Assembly (NCBI GenBank): GCA_964431965.1
Contig: CAYSLU010000025.1
Location: 1 to 55,868 of the forward strand
Reading direction: 5' to 3'
DNA length: 55,868 bases
Source of the DNA: CAYSLU01 sp964431965
GTDB taxonomy: Bacteria; Verrucomicrobiota; Kiritimatiellia; CAIKKV01; CAYSLU01
Under the pieces are notes generated by a model that saw only the letters and a list, made by a program, of their open reading frames with translations, ran no database searches and was not told the DNA's origin. Numbering within the stretch: position 1 is the first letter of the stretch; each line of letters opens with the position of its first letter. Of this stretch, positions 1 to 9,199 are shown in pieces. Made by a program: the position numbers and the translations under genes.

Positions 1-153
1 CAACAGCTCGCTTGATGTCCCCGGCGCGTTCTAGCACCATGGCACCGCATGGGGCTTCTTCAGGCGGTCCCCGACTGTGCGGCCGGACTGAGAAGCGGCT
101 CCCGACGGGTGGTTCATCTCGGTGGGGCTAGCGCGGTTCCTGTGGGGTTCCGG

Positions 154-816
154 ATGCGCTCAAGGCCAGTCATTCGCACGGACTCTCCGACGGCCATCGG
201 CACGGCGTGTCGGCCCGCGGCGGGCCCGCGAGCCGGACAGTCCGCAACCGGGCTGGCTGCGGTGCTCGGCCTCTTCGTCTTCCTGGCCGGGGCGGCCGTA
301 TCGGTGGCTGGGGCGGATGGCATCGACGAGTTCATCGGCGAGCGCGCGCAGTCGATCGAGTGGGCGCTCGACATGGTACACCGGGTGGTCGTCGGCTTTC
401 TGGGTCTCGGGATACTCGCATCCGTGGCCCTCATCGCGTATGCCATCTGGAATTTCCGCGACTGGCTCGAATCCTATCGCAGCGGCTTCACGATCGGGGA
501 GATCGTGCATGATATCCGCAATCGGAAGATCGCCCGCGACAAGCTTCACCGGGCCGGCCTCCACAGTCAGGCGGCCGGCCTGCACGACGGGATGCGCCGG
601 AAACGGGGCGACGACGGCCACGGCGCCCGCACCCCGGATGACAACGACCTGCCCCCGGCCGTCGACCTGGACCCCCACCAGCCTCAGGCAGACGCCTTCG
701 CGCCGCGCCACAACAGGGATGGCTGGCGCATCTTCCTCATCGTCTTCGGCGTGCTGATCGCCATCTCCGCCATCGTCGCCGCCATCGCCCTCTTGCCCCT
801 TGTCTCGCGCCGCTGA
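154..816 (+). CDS. Unknown three-helix membrane protein
   Basis: I do not recognise a family. With the ATG at 154 the protein is 220 aa. It shows a hydrophobic stretch at about residues 32-53, a second at 76-99 and a third at 193-216 just before the C-terminus. Between helices 2 and 3 lies a polar region rich in Arg, His, Asp and Pro. The residues after helix 2 (WNFRDWLESYRSG, then IRNRKIARDKLHRAG) look like an amphipathic cytoplasmic segment. The frame is also open from an ATG at 49, but that extension is Arg/Gly-rich and not protein-like. No ribosome binding site decides the start. The next gene begins 155 bp downstream on the same strand. Confidence 0.55.
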   Translation: MRSRPVIRTDSPTAIGTACRPAAGPRAGQSATGLAAVLGLFVFLAGAAVSVAGADGIDEFIGERAQSIEWALDMVHRVVVGFLGLGILASVALIAYAIWNFRDWLESYRSGFTIGEIVHDIRNRKIARDKLHRAGLHSQAAGLHDGMRRKRGDDGHGARTPDDNDLPPAVDLDPHQPQADAFAPRHNRDGWRIFLIVFGVLIAISAIVAAIALLPLVSRR

Positions 817-971
817 AGGTGCCACATTGAGCGGGACTTCTGGATGGAGAGGAAGCCGACGGATCGTCGGCCGCCGTCTTCCGGCCATGCTCGGCAGACT
901 CTGAAAGGCATTCACGCGGCCCTGCCGAGCGCGAAAGCCTTCAGTCGCCCGGGCTTTGACGAAGGAGGAGC

Positions 972-3170
972 ATGAGCAAGAGCCCCATGAAACGGGCGGG
1001 CGCATGCGGCGTCTTGATGGCGCTCCTGGGCATTTCGCACGTCGGGATCGCCGAGGTGCCGGCCCCCGAGCCAGCCGACACGCCGGTGTTCGATATCCCT
1101 CGCCTCGGCCGCATCGTCATCGACGGCAAGGATGACGACTGGGCCGGGCAGGGGTTTTGTGTGGAGACCATGGCGTCGGTCGACGGCAAGGCCAGGCCGA
1201 TATCCGACTTCGATTGCCGATTCCGCCTGGGCTGGGACGAACGCGGGCTGCTGGTCCTCTTTCACGTCCGGGACGACGTGTTCGTCGAGAGCGATGCCGA
1301 GGATACGCTCTGGCAAGACGATGCGGTCGAGCTCTTCCTCGCCGACCGGCGCGGCGGCACGCAACTGGTTCAGGCCGTCATCGCGCCGGGCATGGACCGC
1401 TCGCATCCGGATCTGCGCCAGCACCTGTACGACCACCGCAAGAATGCGGCGCTCCAGAAGGTTCCGCCCGTGGTGACGGCCGCGCGGACGAGAACTGGCG
1501 ACGGTTACGGCATGGAAGTGCTGCTTCCCTGGACGAACGTCGGCCTGACACCCCGCGCCGGCCTCGAAGTGGGATTCCAGGCGATCATCGACGATGTCGA
1601 TACGCCCGGGGAGCCTCTGTTCAGCGCCGTCTGGTATCCGGCGGCCAGTCCGTTCTCCGACACCAGGCGCACACACCGCATCCGCCTCTCAGACTCCGCC
1701 AGCCGGCCGGTGTCGGCCACCGGGCGCGCGTTCTATGACGGCATGAAGTACGCGCGCGCGATCGTCGTCGCGGCGCCGGAGCTGACCGGAAAGCCCGTCA
1801 CCGTGCAAGCGGACGGCCGACCCATCTCCGCCGGCGTGCTGACGGACTCCGGAGGTCGATCGACGGCCAGCCTCACCGTCCCGCTGCCGGCAGTGGGCGA
1901 AACGTGGAAGACGATGCAGCTCCTCGTGGATGGGCAAGTCATCGATTCGGTTGGCCTGCCGGACGTGACGGCCCTGCGCGAAGAAGCGCGACAGCGATTG
2001 CAGTATCGGTTCCGTCCCTTCTGTTTCATGGGCGACCGGCTCCCCGCTGGAGATTTCGAGAACGCTCTGGAGGTCGACAACGTTCTCGGTCCGTATACCG
2101 TCGACGTCACGTACTACGACACGGCCTTCAAGCCGGTTACCGTGGCCGGGACGCCAGGCCGATACGGGGCGCTGGTCGAGATCCGACCCGAGCGGGGCTC
2201 GGCGATGAAGCTGTACTACACGCTATGCCGCCTTCCGGCGAAGATCGATTGGTGGAGATCCAAGTTCCCCGTGACCGTGGAGTTTCCGGAGGCGCTGGGC
2301 ATCTCGGACGCCATGCTGCGAGAACAATCAGAGCCGGTGAACGACTACGTCAAGAAGCTGATGGTGGACGGGTTCTCGCGCTCCCCCGACAGCGCCGTCC
2401 TCATGGCTGGACTCCTCGAAGCCAGGCCCGGCGAGCCAGCCACCCGACGAACCGGAGTCTGGGCGCGGAACACCACGTGGATCCACGAGCTGAAGCGCCG
2501 CACGGGTGGCATCGTCCCGCTGCAGTACCTGGTCCACCTCCCGTCGGCGTCTACAAACACCCCCGCAGCCAAGCTGCCGGCCATTCTGTATCTGCACGGC
2601 TCCGGCGGACGTTTGATCAGCTTGGACGAGCTGGGCAATCACGAGCAGATACTCACCTATGCCAGGACCCACACAAACTTCCCGTTCATCGTCATCGTGC
2701 CCCAGTGCCCGAAAGACATCGGGTGGCAGACTCCGTCGCTGGATGACCTGTGCTCGGAGGTGATGGCCAAGTACCCGATCGATCCCGACCGCTTCTACCT
2801 GACCGGCATGAGCATGGGCGGGTACGGAAGCTGGATGCTGGTGATCGAGCACCCCGACCGCTTCGCCGCCGTGGTGCCCGTGTGCGGCGGCGGGGACGCC
2901 CAGGATGTCGCGCGGATCAAGGATGTCCCGGTCTGGACCTTCCATGGAGCCAAGGATGACGCGGTTCCGATCCAAAGGAGCAACGAGATGGTCGAGGCGC
3001 TTCGAACGATCCACGGGCGGGTTCGCTACACCGTGTTCCCCGAAGGCGGGCACGCCATCTGGAATGAAACCTACGCCAATCCCGAGCTCTATGCATGGCT
3101 GCTCCGCCAGGCTCGCGGCAAGCCGTCGGAAGCGCCCGCGACCGTTCAGGGCGCAGGCTCCTCGGAGTAG
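972..3170 (+). CDS. Secreted CBM9-like domain plus alpha/beta-hydrolase (esterase)
   Basis: This 732-aa protein has an N-terminal signal peptide (Met, Lys/Arg, then a hydrophobic core to about residue 27). Residues about 40-235 resemble the CBM9/DOMON-like sugar-binding fold, with IDGKDDDWAG near the start and WQDDAVELFL. A less defined middle region follows. From about residue 510 to 715 there is a PHB-depolymerase/prolyl-oligopeptidase-type hydrolase with GMSMGGYGSW (nucleophile Ser614), GAKDDAVP (Asp662/663) and GGHAIW (His694), which is a complete catalytic triad. Expected role: deacylation or ester cleavage on polysaccharide outside the cytoplasm. The start is fixed by GAAGGAGGAG one base before ATG 972. 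The DUF4838 and GH78 genes follow on the same strand. The substrate is unknown. Confidence 0.85.
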   Translation: MSKSPMKRAGACGVLMALLGISHVGIAEVPAPEPADTPVFDIPRLGRIVIDGKDDDWAGQGFCVETMASVDGKARPISDFDCRFRLGWDERGLLVLFHVRDDVFVESDAEDTLWQDDAVELFLADRRGGTQLVQAVIAPGMDRSHPDLRQHLYDHRKNAALQKVPPVVTAARTRTGDGYGMEVLLPWTNVGLTPRAGLEVGFQAIIDDVDTPGEPLFSAVWYPAASPFSDTRRTHRIRLSDSASRPVSATGRAFYDGMKYARAIVVAAPELTGKPVTVQADGRPISAGVLTDSGGRSTASLTVPLPAVGETWKTMQLLVDGQVIDSVGLPDVTALREEARQRLQYRFRPFCFMGDRLPAGDFENALEVDNVLGPYTVDVTYYDTAFKPVTVAGTPGRYGALVEIRPERGSAMKLYYTLCRLPAKIDWWRSKFPVTVEFPEALGISDAMLREQSEPVNDYVKKLMVDGFSRSPDSAVLMAGLLEARPGEPATRRTGVWARNTTWIHELKRRTGGIVPLQYLVHLPSASTNTPAAKLPAILYLHGSGGRLISLDELGNHEQILTYARTHTNFPFIVIVPQCPKDIGWQTPSLDDLCSEVMAKYPIDPDRFYLTGMSMGGYGSWMLVIEHPDRFAAVVPVCGGGDAQDVARIKDVPVWTFHGAKDDAVPIQRSNEMVEALRTIHGRVRYTVFPEGGHAIWNETYANPELYAWLLRQARGKPSEAPATVQGAGSSE

Positions 3171-3227
3171 CTCAGGCGAACGCGTCCATGCCGCTGGACG
3201 CCCCGCCCGCCGGCACCACCCCCGTGG

Positions 3228-3247
3228 CACGAGCCTCCCGGCTCGTG
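3228..3247. repeat. Perfect 8-bp-stem hairpin between two glycan genes
   Basis: The arms are CACGAGCC and GGCTCGTG, with the loop TCCC. It lies 57 bp after the esterase stop and 88 bp before the DUF4838 start. No T-run follows, so it is more likely a dispersed palindromic repeat or RNA-stabilising hairpin than a classical terminator. Confidence 0.5.
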
Positions 3248-3334
3248 TCCTCCGGACGCATCTGCCGCCGCGGAACTGGGGGCGCGGAAATAGGATTGAT
3301 GGTGGCGCGCTGATCCCGAATACTCCCGGGCACT

Positions 3335-5824
3335 ATGAAGACACCAACGTCTCGCACGCCCGCATCGGCAGTCGCACTGGCAGTCCTGACCGCGGCGCTC
3401 CCGTTCGGGCCCGCTCGCGCCGATGTCACCCTCATCCGGGAAGGCAAGCCGCTTGCCCGGATCATCACCGCCACCCCGCCCGCTCCGCCACCCGAGCCCG
3501 ACACGCGCAAGCGCAAGGTCGCGCCTCCCCCGGCACCCCTGGCCGAGGCCGCCACCGACCTGAACTACCACCTCAAGAAGATGTCGGGCGCAGAACTCGC
3601 CGTCGTGTACGCGGACAGCCCGGCGGCCATCAAAGGGCCCGCCATCGTGCTGGGCGAGCTTGCGGTTCGCATGGGCGCCAAGCCGCAGAAGACATCGCTG
3701 TCCCAGGAAGGATTCCGAGTCCTGGTCAAGGGCGACCTGGTGTTGATCGGCGGCGATACCGATGCCGCCGCACGCTTCGGCGTCTACGAACTGCTGAGTC
3801 GGCTCGGCTGCGACTGGGTCATGCCCGGCGAGATCGGCGAAATCGTCCCCGCCCGCCCGACAGTCACGATTCCCGCCATCGACGAATCCCAGGCGCCCGA
3901 CTTCGCGATGCGAAGACTCTGGTATCGAGGCTACCGCACGGCTGAACACCCCGCCCAGCCCGCCGAGGGCCAGCGCATGGCCCTCTGGCTCCGCCGGCAG
4001 AAGAGCGGAGACTTCAGCCACTTCGCGTTCAACGCCGGCGGCCACGTGTGGGACGCCTTCATCAAGAAGCATCAGGCCGAGTTCGACCAGGATCCGACCA
4101 TGCTGGCCTTGCGCAAGGACCGCGATGGCCAGATGAAGCGAATGGGGCCCCAGCTCGAGTCGACGCACCCGCGCGTCATCGAGCTCTTCGCCCAGGACAT
4201 CCGCGCCACCTACGAGAAGAACATCCAGGCCGGCACGTGGAAACGTGATACGCCGGCCGGCTTCGGCATCGGGCCGGCGGACGGTCTCGGCTATTCGATG
4301 TCTCCCGAATCGCTCGCCGCCGGCGCGGGCCGGATCGACCCGATCATGGGCGAGCCCGACCGGACGGACGAGCTCATCCTGATGGCGAACCGGATCCTCG
4401 AGAAGCTGCGCCCCGACTACCCGAACGCCTACCTGGGCTTCTACTCCTACTCGACCCACGCGGGCTACCCCTTCCGCCACACGCCGGACCCGCACATCGT
4501 CATCATCTTCGCGCCCATCAATTTTTCGCGTTTCCACGGCGTGCTGGATGAGAACTCACCCACCCAGCTGTACTACCGCCGCGTCGTCGAGCAGTGGGGC
4601 GCCCTCGCGCGCCAGCAGGGCAACCCCCTCGTCTACCGCGGCTACAGCTGGAATCTGGCGGAAAACGCCCTGCCCTACACGAAGGTCAAGATCTGGGGCG
4701 ACGAGCTTCCGTTCTACAAGGCACAGGGCATCATCGGCCTCAACGTCGAGGCGACAAAGATGTGGTCGGTCCTGGCGCCAAGCGATTACGTGTTCATGAA
4801 GCTGGCCTGGAACACCAGGCAGGACTGGCATGCCCTGCTCCGGCAGTTCTGCGAGAAAGCCTACGGCGCGGCGGCTGACGCGATGGAGGCGTACCACCTC
4901 GATCTCATCCAGACCCAGCACGGCGCCGGACAGGAGGCGGGGTCGTACCATGCGTTCCCGCTCATCTACTCCGACGCCTGGGTGCGCGCCGCGCTGGGCC
5001 GCATCGACGCAGCCGCCGCCGCCGCGAAGACCGAGCCCGACCGCACGCGCGTCGGATTCGTCCGGCACAACGTCGAGGCGCTCCAGCTCTTTCTCGCCTT
5101 CCATCAGGCCACGACGAACTTCGACTTCGCCGGCGTGAAGCGGCAGTACGACGCCATGAACGCCCACTGGAACACGGCATACGCGCTCAACTCCGACCTC
5201 GTGGCCAACGAGGCGCCCGGCTACCTGAAGCGCTATCTGGTTCGCTTCGTGGACGAGGGACTCAAGTTCAGCTCGGCCCCCTACCGGATCGTCCACCGGA
5301 TCCCGGACGCCCTGCCCACGCAGTTCGACGAGAAGATGGTCGGCCACGGCACGGGCTTCGAGTACGAGCAGCCGGCGACGGACGACTCCGCGTGGCCCAC
5401 GAGCCGAACCTACTCGTCCAACTGGTCGGCTCAGGGCCTGGCGGCCGGGCACCGCTCCGGCTCCGCCTGGTACCGCCATCGATTCGTCCTGCCGGCCGAA
5501 CTGAAGGGGCAGCCGATCGGCCTCTTCGTCGGCGGCGTGGAAGACGAAGTGCGAGTCTGGATCAACGGGCAGCTCGTGGGCACGAGCGGACGGCGGTTCT
5601 CAATCCCCGCGGAGTTCGATCTGACCGACGGGATCAAGGCCGGCGCTGAAAACCTGCTGGCCATGCAGATCATCCGCAACTCCGCGGCCAACGAGATCGG
5701 CGTGGGCGGCATTCTCCGCCCCTGCTACCTCTTCACAGGCCCGCGCCTGGAGCAGAAGGCGCCCGGACCGGACGTGCAGCTGCGCCGCGTGCTGCCCGGC
5801 GGCGAACTCGGCGGGCCCGAATGA
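3335..5824 (+). CDS. Secreted DUF4838 family protein with C-terminal jelly-roll domain
   Basis: This 829-aa protein starts with a signal peptide ending near ...GPARADV (about residue 29). Residues about 60-185 look like the alpha-glucuronidase/GH20-type N-terminal accessory domain, with ATDLNYHLKKMSG and GGDTDAAARFGVYELL, ending in GCDWVMPGE. The centre (about 230-560) is the DUF4838 barrel. The C-terminal 130 residues resemble a beta-galactosidase-type sugar-binding jelly roll (SAWYRHRFVLPAEL, then EVRVWINGQLVG). DUF4838 proteins occur in polysaccharide-degradation loci, and their activity is largely undefined. The stop overlaps the start of the GH78 gene by ATGA, which suggests translational coupling. 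The two products probably act on the same glycan. Confidence 0.85.
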   Translation: MKTPTSRTPASAVALAVLTAALPFGPARADVTLIREGKPLARIITATPPAPPPEPDTRKRKVAPPPAPLAEAATDLNYHLKKMSGAELAVVYADSPAAIKGPAIVLGELAVRMGAKPQKTSLSQEGFRVLVKGDLVLIGGDTDAAARFGVYELLSRLGCDWVMPGEIGEIVPARPTVTIPAIDESQAPDFAMRRLWYRGYRTAEHPAQPAEGQRMALWLRRQKSGDFSHFAFNAGGHVWDAFIKKHQAEFDQDPTMLALRKDRDGQMKRMGPQLESTHPRVIELFAQDIRATYEKNIQAGTWKRDTPAGFGIGPADGLGYSMSPESLAAGAGRIDPIMGEPDRTDELILMANRILEKLRPDYPNAYLGFYSYSTHAGYPFRHTPDPHIVIIFAPINFSRFHGVLDENSPTQLYYRRVVEQWGALARQQGNPLVYRGYSWNLAENALPYTKVKIWGDELPFYKAQGIIGLNVEATKMWSVLAPSDYVFMKLAWNTRQDWHALLRQFCEKAYGAAADAMEAYHLDLIQTQHGAGQEAGSYHAFPLIYSDAWVRAALGRIDAAAAAAKTEPDRTRVGFVRHNVEALQLFLAFHQATTNFDFAGVKRQYDAMNAHWNTAYALNSDLVANEAPGYLKRYLVRFVDEGLKFSSAPYRIVHRIPDALPTQFDEKMVGHGTGFEYEQPATDDSAWPTSRTYSSNWSAQGLAAGHRSGSAWYRHRFVLPAELKGQPIGLFVGGVEDEVRVWINGQLVGTSGRRFSIPAEFDLTDGIKAGAENLLAMQIIRNSAANEIGVGGILRPCYLFTGPRLEQKAPGPDVQLRRVLPGGELGGPE

Positions 5825-7773
5825 GCGCCTATCTGCACCCGGACCTGCTGTCGCCCGACCCGACGCTGGCGGCGGGCGGCCGGCGGGTCGGCGACAACGA
5901 GCTCGCGCTGGACCTGTTCCCGAACCGGCTGATCCGGAACTCGCGGGCACTCGCGGCCGCACCGGCATGGGGCCGGCGGCTCAACGTGCACCGCGATCCC
6001 GGTCCGCTCGCGCTCGCCCCGGACTCGGCCGGCCGGGCGGAGCTGCTCGTCGACTTCGGCACCGAGCTGCACGCATGGCTGGAGCTGACCGTCCAAACCA
6101 CCCGGCCCGGCCACGTCATGGCGGCTTTCGGCGAGCACCTGCTCGAAGCGGAAGGGCTCATCCCCTGCACGGAGCCCCGGCCGGAACTCGTCCGCCCGAT
6201 CCCCGCGGGATCCGGCGTGCGAATCCGGTTCGACGAGATCCGAGCCACCGCGCTCGGCAACCGCTCGCCGTCCTTGCGCGGATTCCGCTTCGTCCGCCTG
6301 GTCTTCCACGACCTGCCCCCCCGGGCGACCCTCCGCCGGGTATGCGCCCACGCCGTGTTCACCTTCCGCGAGCGGCGCGGGGAGTTCCGGTGCGACGACC
6401 CGCGCCTGCAGCGGGCCTGGCAGACGTCGCTCTACACGGCGCGCATCTGCACGCAGCCCGACGCCATCTGGGACGGCATCAAGCGGGACCGCGTCGGCTG
6501 GTTCGGTGACGCGCGCATCACGCAGATGGCGCTCGACGCCGTTTACAGCGACCCGCGACCCGTCGACGCCATGCTCCCGCTGCTGCCGGCTGACAGCTGG
6601 GTGAACGGCGTTCCCGGATATTCGTTCGATGCGATCGCGATGCTCGCGCAGCGGATGCTCGCCCACGGAGCGGAGGACCCGGGCGTGGCCGCGTGCTACG
6701 AGCGCGTGGCTGCGTTCCTCGACTGGGTCCGCAAGACGCAGTCCAGCCGGGACGGCTTCATCGTGCGCTCGGAGGGGCTGAAGTTCTTCGCCGGAATCGG
6801 CTTTCTCGATTGGTCGCGCTTTCCGATCGGCGGCCGCTTCGAGGAACTCTGCTGGCTGCAGTGCAAGTACGTGGAGGGGCTGAGGCTGGCGGCGCGGATC
6901 GCGCGATGGCTGGGCCGCACCGCCGATTCGGAGGGGTGGGAGCGCCGGGCCGACCGCCTGGGACAGCTTATCCGGCGCCGCTTCTGGGATGGCCGGAACG
7001 GCTTCATCCACACGCTCAACCACGTGGAGCCGGTCCCGAAGCCGCTGAAGCATGGCGATAGCCCCCACTACCGCCTCACGTACACCGACCGGATTCGGAA
7101 CGGTCCGAGCGGCCCCTCGCGCCAGGCCAACGCGCTTGCCGTTCTCGCCGACATCTGCACGCCGGACATGCAGGCCGTCATCCGCAGCCGCGTGCTGTCG
7201 AACGCCGCGATCGAGCCGGTCATCACGGCGTACTTCCGCTACTTCGAGAACAGCGCCCGGGCCCGCTGCGGTGATCCGGCCGGCGCGCTGCGCGACATGA
7301 CGGACTACATCGCCAACATGCTGGAGGCGGAGGATGCCGCCACCGTCTGGGAGGTCTACGACCCGCGCGTGCGCGGCCTCAGCCGCTACTACGGCGGATT
7401 CGACGTCACATGGGACTGGGAGATCACGTTCTGCCATGGCTGGGGCTCGGGCCTGGTTCCGCTCGTCCAGAGGCACCTGCTCGGGATCCAGGCGCTCGAG
7501 CCGGGCTTCCGGGCCATCCGCATCGCGCCGACAGCCCCGCCGTGGAGAATGGCCTTCGAAGCAGCTGTGCCGACGCCGCACGGCGTCATCCGGGCCCTGC
7601 GCGACTCCCCGGAAGAACCGCTCCGTCTCCACCTGCCCCGCGGCGTGGCCCTGGTCGGCCCCACGCCCGACGGCGTGCACCTTGTCGTCGGCCGGTCGGC
7701 CATCCGCGCGGCGGCCGGCAACCCCGCCCGGCGGGCGCCCTCCCCGATCGGCCGGACGCAGGGGCGGGCATGA
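5821..7773 (+). CDS. Alpha-L-rhamnosidase-like glycoside hydrolase (GH78)
   Basis: This 650-aa protein has the GH78 layout: N-terminal beta domains (about residues 1-185), then an (alpha/alpha)6 barrel. The barrel starts with CDDPRLQRAWQTSLYTAR and contains WDGIKRDRVGWFGDAR, equivalent to the conserved DG-x-KRDR-x-GW-x-GD segment carrying catalytic acids. Near the end WDWEITFCHGWGSG and LEPGFRAIRIAP match the usual C-terminal signature. The reaction expected is release of terminal alpha-L-rhamnose. Unlike its upstream partner it has no visible signal peptide, so it may act in the cytoplasm on imported oligosaccharides. The start codon lies inside the DUF4838 stop (ATGA overlap). Related alpha-hexosidases cannot be excluded. 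Confidence 0.85.
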   Translation: MSAYLHPDLLSPDPTLAAGGRRVGDNELALDLFPNRLIRNSRALAAAPAWGRRLNVHRDPGPLALAPDSAGRAELLVDFGTELHAWLELTVQTTRPGHVMAAFGEHLLEAEGLIPCTEPRPELVRPIPAGSGVRIRFDEIRATALGNRSPSLRGFRFVRLVFHDLPPRATLRRVCAHAVFTFRERRGEFRCDDPRLQRAWQTSLYTARICTQPDAIWDGIKRDRVGWFGDARITQMALDAVYSDPRPVDAMLPLLPADSWVNGVPGYSFDAIAMLAQRMLAHGAEDPGVAACYERVAAFLDWVRKTQSSRDGFIVRSEGLKFFAGIGFLDWSRFPIGGRFEELCWLQCKYVEGLRLAARIARWLGRTADSEGWERRADRLGQLIRRRFWDGRNGFIHTLNHVEPVPKPLKHGDSPHYRLTYTDRIRNGPSGPSRQANALAVLADICTPDMQAVIRSRVLSNAAIEPVITAYFRYFENSARARCGDPAGALRDMTDYIANMLEAEDAATVWEVYDPRVRGLSRYYGGFDVTWDWEITFCHGWGSGLVPLVQRHLLGIQALEPGFRAIRIAPTAPPWRMAFEAAVPTPHGVIRALRDSPEEPLRLHLPRGVALVGPTPDGVHLVVGRSAIRAAAGNPARRAPSPIGRTQGRA

Positions 7774-7849
7774 GGTTGTCAGGGCGGGGCCGGTGCATGG
7801 CGCCGCGCACCCTCTTCGCCCCCGGTTCGGAGGAGGACTTGGGGCGCGC

Positions 7850-7878
7850 TTGTCGGTCCGGTCCTCTTTTGGTATGAA
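7850..7878 (+). promoter_or_regulatory. Putative sigma-70 promoter of the lysA operon
   Basis: TTGTCG at 7850-7855 and TATGAA at 7873-7878 are separated by 17 bp, each matching four of six consensus bases. The site sits 35 bp before the lysA ATG, inside the 139-bp gap after the GH78 gene. This is where an operon promoter is expected. Confidence 0.4.
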
Positions 7879-7912
7879 TGGCGCCCCTTAGGGAAGGAGC
7901 GAAGCTGGTACC

Positions 7913-9157
7913 ATGGATTCATTCACGTATCGGGCGGGCGAGCTGCACGTCGAGGATGTGCCCGTCCGCGAACTCGCCGAGCGGCACGGCACGCCGCTGT
8001 ACGTCTATAGCCGCGCGTTTTTCCGCGAGCGCTATCGCGCGATCGCCGGCGCATTCCGCGAGTTCAACCCGCTGATCTGCTACTCGGTGAAGGCCAACTC
8101 CAACGGCGCCGTGATCCGGACCTTCCTGGACGAGGGCGCCGGCCTGGACATCGTGTCCGGCGGCGAGCTGTTCCGCGCGCTCCGCGCCGGGGCGGATCCG
8201 GCCAAGATCGTGTTCGCCGGCGTGGGCAAGACCCGCGACGAAATCGAGTACGCGCTGCAGACCGGCATCCGCTTCTTCACGGTCGAGTCAGAGCCCGAGG
8301 CGGCCCGGATCTCCGAGTGCGCCCAGCGGCTGGGCCGGCCGGGCCGGATCGCCTTCCGCGTGAACCCGGACGTCGATCCGAAGACGCACAGCTACATCTC
8401 CACCGGCAAGAAGGAGAACAAGTTCGGCCTCGACCTCGAGCGGGCGGCGGCGGCCTACGCGGCGGCGGCGAAGATGCCTGGGCTCGAGATCGCCGGCCTG
8501 CACATGCACATCGGCTCGCAGATCCTCGACCCCGCGCCCTTCGCGGCGGCCCTGGCGCGCGTGCGCGATCTGTGCCTGGCCCTGAAGCGCGCGCACGCCA
8601 CGTTCCGGTGCATCGACGTGGGCGGCGGCCCCGGCATCCAGTACCGCCCGACCGAGCAGGCGCTCGAGCCGGCCCGCGTGGCCGAAGCCATGGCGCCCAT
8701 TCTCCGAGAGCTCGGGCTCGACGTGGTCATGGAGCCCGGCCGGAGCCTCGTTGGCAACGGCGCCATCCTCGTGTGCCGGACCCAGTACGTGAAGGAGAGC
8801 CACTTCAAGAAGTTCGTCGTGGTGGACGCCGCGATGAACGACCTGATCCGCCCGGCGCTCTACCAGGCGCACCATGAGATCGTGCCCGTGCGCGAGTCGG
8901 TCGAGCGGATCCGCGGCGATCTGGTGGGCCCGATCTGCGAGTCCGGAGACTTCACCGCGCAGGACCGCGAACTGCCCGCCGCGCGGGAGGGAGACCTCCT
9001 GGCCATCCGCAGCGCCGGCGCCTACGGATTCTCCATGTCGTCCAACTACAACAGCCGCTGCCGGGCCGCCGAGGTGCTGGTGGACGGATGCCGCGCCAAT
9101 CTGGTGCGGGAGCGAGAGCGGTGGGAGGATCTGGTCCGCGGCGAGCGGATCCCGTGA
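7913..9157 (+). CDS. lysA: Diaminopimelate decarboxylase
   Basis: LysA converts meso-diaminopimelate to L-lysine with pyridoxal phosphate. The 414-aa length is normal. The PLP lysine is K60 in YSVKAN, followed by the alanine-racemase-type barrel (GLHMHIGSQ, VGGGPGIQY, EPGRSLVGNGA). The catalytic Cys and substrate residues are in CESGDFTAQDRE, and the C-terminal barrel has SAGAYGFSMSSNYN. GGAAGGAGCG lies about 10 bases before the ATG. It is the first gene of a same-strand series lysA-dapA-dapB-folK-panB. Having lysA next to dapA and dapB supports decarboxylation of diaminopimelate rather than arginine or ornithine. Confidence 0.95.
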   Translation: MDSFTYRAGELHVEDVPVRELAERHGTPLYVYSRAFFRERYRAIAGAFREFNPLICYSVKANSNGAVIRTFLDEGAGLDIVSGGELFRALRAGADPAKIVFAGVGKTRDEIEYALQTGIRFFTVESEPEAARISECAQRLGRPGRIAFRVNPDVDPKTHSYISTGKKENKFGLDLERAAAAYAAAAKMPGLEIAGLHMHIGSQILDPAPFAAALARVRDLCLALKRAHATFRCIDVGGGPGIQYRPTEQALEPARVAEAMAPILRELGLDVVMEPGRSLVGNGAILVCRTQYVKESHFKKFVVVDAAMNDLIRPALYQAHHEIVPVRESVERIRGDLVGPICESGDFTAQDRELPAAREGDLLAIRSAGAYGFSMSSNYNSRCRAAEVLVDGCRANLVRERERWEDLVRGERIP

Positions 9158-9199
9158 CGGCGCGGTCGGGATGCCGGTAGCGAGGGAAGCGAGGATACG

